DNA of 64,000 nt from Cichorium intybus. Taxonomy: Eukaryota; Streptophyta; Magnoliopsida; Asterales; Asteraceae. The position numbers and the translations under genes were made by a program. This document shows, piece by piece, positions 46,440-57,600 of this stretch (its first letter is position 1; each line of letters opens with the position of its first letter). The notes under the pieces were generated by a model that did not search any database, had not been told where the DNA came from, and saw only the letters and a program-made list of their open reading frames with translations. The stretch is taken from the NCBI GenBank assembly GCA_023525715.1, contig CM042010.1, positions 87,535,384-87,599,383 of the forward strand. The letters are read 5' to 3'.

Positions 46440-46573
46440 ACCAAAATCACTTACCTTGGACCGAGAACGCTGGACCTTGACCATAATCGGTCACCTTTGA
46501 CCGAAATCGACATTCTTGACCGAAATCATCCCGTTTGGACCGAAATCGTCATTTTTGGACCGAAATCAATTTT
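46440..46573 (+). repeat. GACCGAA motif array before the Sire-G third gene
   Basis: GACCGA occurs five times in about 130 bp, mostly as TTGGACCGAAATC or TTGACCGAAATC, plus one TCGGTCA in the opposite sense; a GGACCGACTC precedes it at about 46417. It is the reverse complement of the leader motif. Confidence 0.8.
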
Positions 46574-46745
46574 TAGGGATATTTTTTTGGAACATTAATT
46601 TGGAAAATAATTTTTTTTTAAATTGAGAAAATTGATTCCTTGATCAAACTAATTTTTTTTAAAAAATAAATCAAGACAATCAATTTAAGCGAGAAATTTA
46701 ATTTGCCTAAATTAATTCTCACTTGGTCAGTTTGGTGCAGATAAA

Positions 46746-48694
46746 ATGGCTGCTGAATCCTCATACTTGAAACACGTGGACTCACACAACATTGTCGGCT
46801 ATCTACTGGATCCATCTGCTGCTCACAAGGAGTTCCAGTCGATGATTAATTGGCTCAAATCATGTCGTATTTCTCACGCCCTACGCTCCGGTCCAGTCAT
46901 TTGCTTGGACTTGATCAACGACTTCTCGAAAAATGCTGCAATTAACAAGCAGGGAGCGGATGGTGCTGGCACTATGGAATCAACTGTGAGTGGAGTAAAT
47001 GTAATCATATCTGAGCAGATAATTCGAGAGGTGCTAGAATTTGGTGATGCACCTGGATTTCCTACTGAGTTTGATGCTGATAAGGTCAAGGCAGCTCTGG
47101 CAGAAATGTACTACCAAGGAAAATATCCTCCAACCATAAAGAAATTGTTGCCTCCCTTCTGGAGATTTCTTGCACATACATTTGTGAGTTGTGTGTCTGG
47201 TAGAAAAGGTGGTTTAGATGAGATTAGCCAGACTGCTACCTGGGATTAAACTACTCGAGATACGTTTTTGAGGAAATGCAAAGCAACCTTCAGCAAAAGA
47301 AGAAGGATCTGTTTATAATGTATCCTCGCTTTCTCCAAATGATCCTTAACGACAGATATCCTCAGATCAAGAGGACAGCGAACACCCTAGATGTTAAAGC
47401 CTTGGGTCCTAGTACTTTTGGACTCATGAAGCAAACAAGAAAGAATACAAGATCGGTGTACCAAGGGTTGAAGAAGCCGGTGAAATTTGGAAGGTTTGCT
47501 GATAAAGAAGAGACTCCTGAAGCCACCGTTCCAGAAACAAACGTCGAAAGATCTCAAACTAAGTTTGTCTTTTCGTTTGAAGAGATTGTGAATTTAGATT
47601 ATGAAGAGAGCCTTAGCTCACTGAGCTCACTGAGCAAGAGAACCGAGAGACTGAAGAGACTGAGCTCACTGAGCAAGAGCTTGAAGACCTTATTGAGGGC
47701 ATGTCTGGACATGTGTAGGTTGTAACTGAAGCTGAAGTTCAACAGCAAACTGCATTGAATCCTCCTCAATCAGTTGTTGCTGCTATTACTGACCCTGCAG
47801 AAAGTGCAAAAGAAGACCCTGCTCCCGCCTTAGTTCAAAGGAAACATAGACGACTAAATCCAAGGTCGGGAGTGTAAGTCCCAGAATCAACCAAAGAAAC
47901 TCCAACCCCTACACCTACTCCTACACCCACACCAACTGAACATAATCCTATCGTCCAAGATATTCCAAGCCCGGTTATCCAAGAGGTTCACAGCCCGATA
48001 CAACCCCATAGATTTCAATGTTCCAAGCCTTGTTTTTGAAGGTAGACAAAGTGCTGAGGAAGATGTGATGCCCTCGTCAATGTTTCAAAGCAGTGGAAGC
48101 TCATCCGTTCCACCCACTATGGATGTCTCTAAGGGCAAGATCAAAATTCCCGAATATGATCTTGTGGATGTTGCCCTGCTCCAAAATAGAGTCTTTAAGC
48201 TAGAACAAGACTCTACTAAGAAAGACTTAATGATTGGAAAGTTGGACGTCAGAGTTGGTGAGCTGGAGAAAGACAACTCTGAAAATGATAAGAAGATTTC
48301 TGAGCTGCAGGCTAATCTCGGAGGACTGACGGCGTTGCACTTTAACTTAAGGCAACGTTTGACTCAGAAATCCGGTGATGATTTTATTTCGCAGGGAGTT
48401 GAAGGAAACAAATATGCTGCTCCTAGCTCAAGAACCACTCCTCCTGCTCCTGACGAGAACCTTGACCAAGACTTGTCTCATGGTCATCAAATCGTTGAAG
48501 AAAGTCGAGAGAAACGAAGGAGGATGGATCAACGAAAACCACCAAAGGGCGACACGCTGATCATGAAAAACTCCAACCAACATGCTGTCTCACTCAATGC
48601 ACCGGAGATGTTTACTCATAATGTAGGAAAGCGGTTTTCTGACAAGTATGGAGATGTTTGGCTAATACAAAGTGTGCATTTGAAGATCATTTGA
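46746..48694 (+). pseudogene. Sire-G third gene
   Basis: ATG 46746 (MAAESSYLKHVDS) opens a frame to 47249. The conserved N-domain includes MINWLKSCRISHALR, LLPPFWRFLAHTFVSCVSGR and, after a gap and frame change, MYPRFLQMILNDRYPQI. The latter two correspond to LPDLWRYFFSIFLRCLSGR and NPRFWAIVVHAHYQ of Sire-B; about 45 residues between them are deleted. A Ser/Leu-rich repeat and a Pro/Thr tract (47880-47940) follow, then a coiled coil (48120-48370: LQNRVFKLEQD, KLDVRVGELEKD). The end is fused to the truncated LTR at about 48657. Product function is unknown. Confidence 0.72.
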
Positions 48695-48807
48695 TTCGTA
48701 TTTTTTCTCATTCTACTCATTGTTTTCTTGATTATTACTCATAGGGATTCCGCATCAATGGAGTAACTTGGATTGATACCGTGTTAGATCAAAGTTTGTG
48801 ACTTACA
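48657..48807 (+). mobile_element. 3' LTR of Sire-G, only the last 151 bp
   Basis: It matches the end of the 5' LTR from TTTGGCTAATACAAAG to ACTTACA. The first ~220 bp of the LTR and the purine tract are missing. Target copy AGAAT follows. Confidence 0.9.
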
Positions 48808-48812
48808 AGAAT

Positions 48813-49800
48813 TGCATCACCAAGCTCCAAGTCGACATGATATTGGAATCATTTGACTTAGAGTCAGATGGTGTATGTTAATCTTGATTACTTGGAAAGT
48901 GACTAGAACGTCATTCACAGAAAACTGTGAAAGAGGCATGGATTTGTTGGACCTTATCCATACAGATGTTTGTAGATCGTTAAGATCTGCCACAAGACAT
49001 GATAAACAATACTTCATTACGTTTACTGATGATTTTAGTAAATATAGATATGTATATTCGATTAAACATAAGATGGAAACTTTTAAGTGTTTAAAGAGTT
49101 TCATAACGAACTGGAAAATCAACTGGGCTAGAATATCTATGTATGAATTCTACGAATATCTTAAGAGCTGCAGAATAGTTTCACATTTGTCTCCTCCCAG
49201 AACACCACTGCATAGTAGTGTGTATGAAAGGAGAAATTGAACATTGTTTAAAACGGTTCGATCCATGATGTGTCGAACTACACTTACAATTAAGTTTCAA
49301 AGGTTTATGCCCTAGAAATAGAAATTCGCATCTTAAACCTCGTATCAGCTAAGTAGGTTGCAAAGACACACTCTGAAATGTGAAGTAGGGTTCATCCCTC
49401 ACTAGCACATGTGAAAGAACTCATGTTCAAAGAACACATTTGAAGTTCATGAAAAGCTTGAACCCAGATCAAAGAAGTTTCATTTAATTGGTTATCTCGC
49501 AAGTCCTTTGGATACCTGTTTTAACAAGCCTTCTGAGAACAATTTGTTTGTGGCTCGAATGAGAGTCTTTCTTGAGAAAGAACTCATGTTCAAAGAAGCC
49601 AAAGGGAGTAAGATTGATCTTGAAGTGATTCAAGAGTCTACCAATGAAGAACCTTTAGTTACCACTAGCACTCAACTAGAGGATGAGACTCCTGTTAAGA
49701 AACATGACATATCTCCACATCCTCTTTGCAAGTCAAGTAGAGTTAGTCACTCTCATGAGTTTAATGGTTTCATATTACTGAAAGTGACACACTAGTTAGT
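48813..49800 (+). pseudogene. Cop-K integrase remnant and linker
   Basis: At 48930-49110 the sequence reads MDLLDLIHTDVCRSL and YFITFTDDFSKYRYVYSIKH, the first catalytic Asp region of copia integrase. The second Asp region is deleted. Near 49180-49240 a block like SHLSPPRTPLHSSVYERRN corresponds to the P-x-TPQ-x-NGV-x-ERRN motif holding the catalytic Glu. Then FVARMRVFLEKELMFKE and KSSRVSH (49548-49760) mark the linker before RT. Stops and small deletions break it. Confidence 0.82.
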
Positions 49801-50004
49801 GGTAAAACACTGGTTGGTGAGGATGAGTCATCCAACTACATGGAAGCAATGGTAAGCCCAACGGCTGTCAAATAAGATAAGGATATAGAAAGCAAGATTT
49901 AGTCCATGTTTCAGTTTGATTGATCTTACACCTGGCCTAAAACCAGTGGGAGTAATTGCATCTTCAAAAGAAGAACAACATGGATAGGAATGTACAGACA
50001 TTCA
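49801..50004 (+). pseudogene. Cop-K RT start, cut by LTR-L
   Basis: The segment near 49910-50000 reads LIDLTPGLKPVGVIASSKEE, the beginning of copia RT, in closed frames. It ends where TGTTGAGCC begins. Confidence 0.6.
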
Positions 50005-50040
50005 TGTTGAGCCTATTTGTGCTGAAGTGCCCAACCATCC
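50005..50040 (+). mobile_element. LTR-L, left piece (B/E-family LTR)
   Basis: TGTTGAGCCTATTTGTG and the following GCTGAAGTG resemble the first 36 bp of the Sire-B 5' LTR. Sire-E is inserted after CATCC, and the LTR resumes at 58414. So an LTR of this family sat in Cop-K before Sire-E inserted into it in the opposite orientation. Confidence 0.6.
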
Positions 50041-50546
50041 TATTGGGTGTTGAAATCAGTTGATAGATGAATTAAACCAAAGGTTATATCAATAACACAA
50101 TCAATCACACAGGAATAATATAAGAAAGTTAAATGAACAAGATGAAAGTGGATAAGTTGTGCTGAATGCTTGATTATAAGATGTGGTTTTACAATGGGGT
50201 TTTCTATGTTGTGGTTTTTACAATCTTGTAATCTCACACTCTACACGGCAAGGTATCACTGATATTTATACTGAATCAGTGATACGAATAGTACAACTAT
50301 TATAGAGAATATCCTACCAGCGTACTAGCCAATAGGATGAGAGATTCATGCAACACGTATTGTACTATACGCGTGCACACAAAAGACAGAACAGGCTGTG
50401 AAGTCTTTGGATCCTCTATGCATCACACTTCGGAGTCTTCAGACTTCGGGGTCTTCTATTGCTTTATTACTTCAGGGTTTTTCTTTAAAAGGTCTTCTAG
50501 AGGGGGCTTCGGATACGTCGGCACTTCATCACAAATATACCCAACA
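50041..50546 (-). mobile_element. 3' LTR of Sire-E
   Basis: It matches 57907-58413. The terminal TG on the left is mutated to TA. It contains the TATA hairpin and several CTTCGG motifs (50400-50520). Confidence 0.92.
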
Positions 50547-50558
50547 ATCTCCCCATTT
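50547..50558 (-). promoter_or_regulatory. polypurine tract of Sire-E
   Basis: On the minus strand AAATGGGGAGAT directly precedes the LTR start TGTTGGGTAT. Sire-B has lost this site. Confidence 0.8.
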
Positions 50559-53500
50559 GTGTGAAGTGCATCCTAAGTCTACACACGGAAATTTCTCTTG
50601 TAAGCCCTCTTCAAAGTTTTTCTCATTGTCAAGTACCAGTTCATGTGATCCATGAACTTCTTCTTCTTTTCTTCTGAGGCCAAGATAGTCTATTTCAAAG
50701 AGCTTGATCATGACTTCGGTTTCGTTTCGAAGTCCTTTGAAGACTACGCCTTAAGGTTCATCGAGAATCTCTCCATTCTTGAATCTGGTTATGTTCCGAA
50801 CTACAATGGGAGGAGTGTTCAATGGTTGTCTGTAGTAGGAACATAACTCAATGTCTTGTTTGGCAAATCTCATCAAGTAATTGTTCAGAAAGCCCATAAC
50901 ATGGCTGTTGACTGCAAACACAGCCAATCCGGCTTGAGCTGCTTCACCGCTTCACAGAAGATCAAGAATTTGAATAAAGTCCATTGGATTCATTATCGGA
51001 AAGTTAGCAATCGTAAACCTTGACTCAACATTATTTGCACCTCGGAGAACAAGAAATTCATAATTTACGAACCCCTTATAAGTTTCTGTCTCCTTGATTG
51101 AAATGATTTCCTTGATTTTGTTCAAGCTCCATACCACACTCTGACGTTGAATGTGTTTGGCATGGAAGTTAATTTTGTTGGTCCAAAAGGTTGCTATCTG
51201 TTCATTTGGTACAGATTGAACAAATTGGAGAAAAGCGAACGTCTATAAATTAAAAGGAATGTCAAGTTGAATGTCTTCGGAGTCGGTTGTTGCAAAACTC
51301 CGAAGAGGCAGCCTGTTGAGTACATTTGGATCTTGAAATCCAAAGAGTTTGATTGCTTCTATGGTCCATTCCCCATCATCACATGCGAATTCGTTCATTT
51401 TGATCATCAGGTTGTAGTCAGTACGTCTGGCCTTATAGACATCCTCCATGTGTGGAGCAATTAAGCTTTCTAGTGATCTGTCTGTTGAGCTTCCTGCTCC
51501 AGCTGATCCACTAGCTCCCATAGTAGTCGTTATGATGGTTGAAAATGAAGGACCTGCTGAGGCTGCGGAGGTTAATCTAGGCCTTTCTCCCCCTTGTGAA
51601 GCATGGCTCGTATGCTGAACAGTGGTAGGCCTGCCCTGTGGCCTAGATAATCTATCAGCAAAGTTTATCAAGGGTTGTAGTGCAGCTTTCAACTTAGCAG
51701 CCATGTCTTGTGTAAGAACTGCATTTGTTCGTTGCAGTTCCTCTGTAAACTTTGAAATGTCCGAAGCAGCTTGGGCGGCTGTGAGCTCTTCGATCTTTGC
51801 TCTAGCCTCATCGAGTTGTTTTTCAAACTCGGTACTCTTCTGAGTTTCACTCCGAAGTCCTTGTAGAGTTTGCATGACTTCGGAATGTGATTTTTCAAAC
51901 TTTTCGACAAGGGCTCCGATTTTCTTGTCAACACCGGTTACGACTGACTCAATTTTTTGTTCAAAGGATGATTGAATCATATTTTGTTGATCCGTGAGAT
52001 TCTTCTCGAGTTTCTGTACGGAGTCCCTTATTTCTTTGGACATGGTAACCTCCAAAGACTCTATCTCTTCGGTGATGTCACCCAAAGTTGGTTTGGTGGG
52101 ATCGAAGCCGGTTTGTACTTGAATCAGAGTGTCAAGCTTGGAGTTGAGGATTTTGTACTGTTTCATTATTACAAAACCTTCATCTGGAAAATCTTCATCT
52201 GAGACTCCTTCAACAGCCAAAGGAGCCAAATGAAAAGCCTCAAAGAAGGCTGCCAAAGTGGGGTTTTGTCTTGAAGGTGATGGAGGCAAGTCAAACTCTG
52301 GCAATGAGAAATCAATACCAGAGAAAGAAATAGTAGACGTTTGAGGAGCTGTAGTAGGTGGAGGTTGTGGTGGTACATCAGATGATGTAGTATGAATGGT
52401 GGTGGTTTGTTGAGCTGTTGTGGGTGGTGGTGGAAGAGATGTAGATGTATGTGGTGGTGTGGGTGGTCGGGTTGTTTTTGGTGGAGATGGAGGAATAGTG
52501 GTTTGCAGAGGAGTAGGTGGTCTGCATATTGGTGGAGGTGAAGGAGGTTGATTTTCCATTTGTTCTTCTTCTTGTTCTTCTTCATAGACTGTGGATGGAG
52601 TCCTTTCTGAGTCCGAAGACTCATCCACAGCCACCAGTTTCCTCTGCCTCTTCGGCTGTTTCCTCTTCGGAGTAGTTTTCACCTAAGTTTTTCTCTTTTT
52701 GTCATCCCTCTTCGGACCACTTGTTCCACTAGTAATCTTCCTCTTCCTTTTTCCTTTTGGATTTGCCACGAGGGGTGCTTCTTGACTTAAGTCACGAGTT
52801 GGGTAGGGAATGACTAGAGTGTTACGATAGGTGTTTACCTCATTACATTCCATGGGGACTTTGGAGAGCATGACTTGTGGAATTTGAGCACAGAAGGGTG
52901 CTGGTTCATGATCCAGTGGTGGAATGGCAATGGGAGTGTATCGTAGTTCTGGAAGAGAAACGTCAAGAACAAATCCAGCTCGTTGATAGTGGGCATGAAC
53001 AACAATTGCCCAAAATCTTGGATGCGCCATTTCTGTTCCCTTCAAGCTATGATTGATACGTGAGCAGAAATCAGTCCAAAGTATGGTTGCGTAGTCTACC
53101 TTGACGTCATAGTAGATCCCGTACAGTATGGATTGAAATGATACACTAGCCGAGTCCAATCCTGATGTTCTTCCTGAGAGACATCTGAGGAAGATGCTAA
53201 AGAAGTATCTCCATAGATCAGGCAGTTGGTTCTTTTTGAACATGCTGATTCTTTCTAGAGGAGGTGAGTACCCCATCTTATTGAACATCTCAACCAGTTG
53301 TTCAGCAGAGGGAACAACCATTTCTTTAGAGTTGTAGACTGGGAGATGCACGGCTTCAACAAACTTTTCTTTTGTTAACTGTACCTTCTTGGTTTTTCCT
53401 TTCGAATCGATGGCCTCATAGAACACCGATTTCACCTGATTGTTGGAATCGAACTGAGCATTCGATGTATAGTGTGCCCTGTGAACCAGAGTCGCAGGGA

Positions 53501-53678
53501 TTGAAGGAGTACATGTTAGGGCATAGCCAAGAACAGAGTTCTTCAAGCATTCAACCAAGGCATTGATTGGTTGAGGGTAGAGTTGTAGGTTGTTGCGAAG
53601 AACCATATTAGCAGACTGGCTCTTGAGGTTTGGGATCGACATTGCTTCTGTGGTTTGAGATGAAGCTTCAGCTGCCAT
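50559..53678 (-). pseudogene. Sire-E third gene, most complete copy of the B/E family
   Basis: From ATG 53678 (MAAEASSQTTEAM) one frame runs through the whole gene, interrupted by TAG at 52685-52683, TAG at 51245-51243, a TGA near 50953 and a TAA near 50755; after the last a frame change is likely. Order: conserved N-domain (53640-52760), basic KTTPKRKQPKRQRK, Pro/Thr-rich tract (52560-52310), coiled coil (52150-51670), Gly/Ser-rich linker, then a C-domain with RTDYNLMIKMNEF, NFPIMNPMDFIQIL and (shifted) FMDHMNWYLTMRKTLK. The last two have Sire-H counterparts. Stops at different places in Sire-B show the ancestor was a single gene. It corresponds in position to the SIRE env-like ORF; function unproven. 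Confidence 0.78.
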
Positions 53679-54647
53679 TGATGGTGAAATGAAGAAGATG
53701 AAGAAGTTGAAAGAGTTAGGAATTCCTTTGAGAGCAAGTTTGCAGAGAGAATTCGAATGTTGTGTTTGCGTAAAGAGTGTAACTGAAGCGGTGAGAGGTT
53801 TATATAGTATTCGTGGTCCCTAGGTCATTTAATGCACGATTGAAATGGTCCTGTAGGAGACGGACACCTCAGCACCTGCACGTCCCACTATCTCTGCAAA
53901 AAGGAGAAACATACGGCTGTCAGTTGCAATGATTCAAAATTTGAACCGCCACTTTTAGAAATCTTTATGGTTAAGATTTTCCTTTAATATCTCATTGACA
54001 GCTCTATGTAAACAAACGGTTATATATTTCAAGGAATGTTTGTCTCTGAGATTGATCATAAATGTGGAAATCATTTGAACATTAAATTGACTTCGTATTT
54101 ATGGAAAAATTATGACCGTTGTAGGTGCACTTCGGTGATTGTAAAGTGTTTGTTGATATGCCGAAGTCCATTTGTTTTTACTGTGATTTTCTGTGAATTT
54201 TTGGTTTTTCTTTTTGGTGATGCAATATGACTTTTATCCTTAACTTCCATGGATATTATGAAACGAGGTTTTTAACCAGTTAATGTTCAGAATCATTCGA
54301 ATCATGTTGGAAGCCCATTTTTCATTTCAAAGTTTGTTTGATTCAATATCAGTCATGAATGTATAAGTCTAATCACCCCCTCACAATTTGATTTCGCATT
54401 TGGAAATTTGTTTTGATTTGTGCTTTTGTGCTTCAAATTTTTCATACTCAATAGTGATAACATCCTTTGCGTTTGAAATTTGAAGAAATTTTCATTCTTG
54501 GATTGAGCATCAGAAGTGGTTTTAGAAGTTGGATTGTTTTTGAAAATTCTTTTTGAAAAATTTATTCCCTTTCATCAGTTGAAGTGTTTGGATACTAGAC
54601 TCTGATGACAAGCCTTTGAGCTTCGTACACCACTCCAACTTTATCAT
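53679..54647 (-). other. Sire-E spacer between gag and third gene
   Basis: It is homologous to about 18700-19743 of Sire-B and AT-rich, without a supported frame. A TATA-like TATATAAACC (minus, about 53805-53796) lies some 120 bp before the third-gene ATG; Sire-B has the same element at about 19618-19627. It is a plausible promoter for the third gene. Confidence 0.6.
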
Positions 54648-57600
54648 TTAAGACAGACTACTTGAAATGTTCATATTCTCTACAAAGTACTCAACTATGT
54701 TATAGGAGTTCCTTGTATCGTTATTTAAAACAGAGGAATAAGCCTTTGTGTTACATGGTTTTGTTCTAGAAGTTGAAGCAATTGCTTCATTTTGTTTCAA
54801 ACCTTCAAAGGGAGTTTTTCTTTTCACAAGATTTTGAGTTTGTTTTGATTTCAAGTTCTCAGCAGTAGGTTTTTGAATTGGTTTAGTAATCACTATTGCT
54901 GGTTTTGATTTTTGAAGAATTTGTGGTCTTTTCAAAATTAGTGGTTTTTGTACCGAAGCTTTGGTAACAGATACTTTTGGTTTTGGAATAGTATTTTCTG
55001 AGGTTTGTGACAACGGTACACACTCACATGATTCCATTAATTGAAAAACATCCATCTTCGGAGCTGCGGGTTTTTCCACAACTTGAATTTGTTTGTAGTT
55101 TCGATTAGTGTAGATGTGACTATCATTTTTGAGATTTAAAAGGTGTGACATGTTCTTAGAAATCTTTTCTTTTTCATAACATAGACGATTGTAGATGTTA
55201 TGGCCGTACAAATCTTGTTTTCTTATATTGACTTTAACTTCCATTCTTTCATTCATATCATTTTCAACCATTTTTATGACGAGAAGAATCCTTCCTCAGT
55301 GACTGTGGAGTTATCCTTCTCAAGAAGTTTTTGTAAATTGTTATCGATTGAGGGTGATCCACCAAGTTTTACAAAAATTGTGTTTTTGAAATACGACACC
55401 TTAGGATAGATACAGGCTACTTTGACTAGTCTTTTTGAATTGTCCTTAAGATATTGATCATAAAAAGCGCATTCATCTGTGATTTGCATTTTGGAGCTTC
55501 AAGTTTCTTTGGATTCGAAAATTTTTGATTCACAACTCACTTTCGTTTTTCCTTTGTCCGCCGAAGACAGTTGTGAAATGTCTTCGGAGGGCGATTCGGA
55601 TACAGAGGATGACTTCAGTAATGTCAAAGAAGAACAGTCAATTTCCTCCATGTCCGAATCACTTTCAGAATCCTTCTCAGACGAGTTATTAACAAATTCC
55701 TTTACTATTGTTTCAATTTGTGGTACAGCCGTTTTCAGGATGGGAATTACTTGCAGCAATATTTTCAACAAATTATCAGCAGTTAGATGTTTTTCTACAG
55801 ATATCAGGCCATGTTTGTATGAGGGATTTGTAACTTCGGAACCTGATACTATGGATTCGCATTCATAGGATATACTATCAACTTCCTTTAATTTAAACTC
55901 AATGAAAGGCAATAGTTGTCTATGTTGAACATTGCAAACATCAGGTGAATGATAAATTCTAGTAATATGCGCATATAATCGTTTGGCTGTTTCACAAAAT
56001 ATGTTTCGCTATTTCAAGATTACATCATGATTGTTTAAAAAAATTTCTCTATTTTCTTCTAAGATTGGATTTTTCTAATGCTAGCTTCAGGCTCTCTACT
56101 CTCCCCCTCAAGCTTAGAAGCTCCTGTTCAGTGAGTACTTCCCTATTTTTAGCATCAACGAGTAATTTGTGCATAACAGAGCAATCACGAGTTATTTCAT
56201 TTATAATTGGAGTAGATTGAGAAATAGGAATTTTAAAAGATGAAAGAAGTTTCGATACCTGTTCTGGAATTGTTAGGCGAGTGTCGTTTGCCATCAAGCA
56301 TACCTCCTCATCGTCATCAGAAGAGTCTTCAAACCAAGTCTTCGGAGTACCAGCAGCAATCATCTCATGTACCTCCGAAGTCACAAATCCAAGACCTGTA
56401 GTTGCTTCAACCTCCAGCATCTTTTCATCACCAAACATCTCTGAAGTGTCCTTTAGAAAGCTCTTACCGACATCATAGGCCATGAAAGCACTATGAGATG
56501 GCTTTCTCACTTCGTCATCATCTGAGTCAGAAAACCAAACCTGATAAGATCATTAACGATCATCAGGAGCCATTAGAGCTAGGTCTTTGGTCCTCACTCT
56601 AACTTCCTCCATTTTTCTTGCGTAGTATGCTTCGTCCTTCACTTGTGGTTTCTTTTCGTTTTGCTTGCGAAGCATGCAGTCTTTTGCAAAATGATTCTTG
56701 CCATGGCAATAGTTGCAATCATAGCCAGAATCTCCTGAGACCTTTTTCTCTTCAGTCTTTTCTTTGGATGACTCCGAAGCCTGTTTTTTAGATGGCTTCG
56801 GGGTTGACAATTTTAAGTTTTCATCCTTCGGAGTGAATATTTCTAGTTTGGGTTTGGAGTTGAAGTTTGATTTGTTGAAATTCTTCACAAATGCCTTCCC
56901 AGAGTTGTTCTTGAGGAAGGGCTTCTTGAATCTACGATTGTTGGCGGCATAGAGAGCAACAGTTTCTCCATTATCATCTACCATATAGGCAGCAATGTCT
57001 TCATCACTTGATTCTTCATCCTCTTTTGAAACGAGGGCAAGTGGTCCAGAACCAGCCATTTCACTTCTTCGACCCACCACATCGGGTTCGTGTGATTTCA
57101 GTAGATTGTATAGGGCAGCCAGCTTGTATTTCTCAATATTCTCATAGGATTTGACCATGAGCATGATTGGCCTCCACTCCTTGCAAAGACTATAAAGAAA
57201 TTTGATATTTATCTCTTGTTGGCTTCTTGTTTCCTCATACTTGTCTAGGGTGTAAATCATGTTGCTCAGAAGTTCGTAACAGGCTTCTAAGGATTCATTT
57301 TCTTCTTGCTTAAAGTTTCCGAAGTCTGCAAGGATTTCTTGAACTTTGCTGGTATGGAGGATATTATCTTCTCCAAAACGGAGTTCGAGATTGTCCCACA
57401 TCTCTTTTACAGATTTTGCATCAACAATGTGATGGCTTACGTTAGGACCCAGACCACTTCGCAGTTCATGCATGGCCCTCTCATCGTTTTCAAGCTTCTT
57501 CATGTCAGCTGCATTAAGGACAACGGCTTCTTCTCCGTCAGGGACAACGAACCGACCAGCAATGTCTGTGTGTGTACCTTCAGTCACAGACCTCCATAAG

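Larger units (their letters stand above)
41888..48807 (+). mobile_element. Sire-G: SIRE-like copia element lacking most of pol
   Basis: It is bounded by the target duplication AGAAT (41883-41887 and 48808-48812) inside Cop-K. It has a 5' LTR (41888-42260), a tRNA-Met primer site, a motif-rich leader, the C-terminal half of gag (42831-43880), a protease remnant (about 44207-44330), a 2.4-kb non-coding stretch, the third gene (46746-48694) and a 3' LTR reduced to its last 151 bp (48657-48807). Integrase, RT and RNase H are absent. The gag coiled coil and the third gene place it with the SIRE-like group but in another family than B/E or H. Confidence 0.88.
40258..50004 (+). mobile_element. Cop-K: decayed Ty1/copia element split by Sire-G
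   Basis: It starts within a leader homologous to that of Cop-A, followed by gag (40731-41405), a decayed gag-protease junction, and after the Sire-G insertion integrase (48875-49250), the integrase-RT linker and the start of RT (to 50004), where LTR-L begins. Its 5' LTR is missing next to the Sire-H LTR. Sense motifs are interrupted by stops throughout. Confidence 0.75.

Noticed and set aside
45954..46600. ORFs on both strands upstream of the Sire-G third gene
   Set aside because: They lie in the motif array and promoter-like region, with no homologous frame in the other elements.
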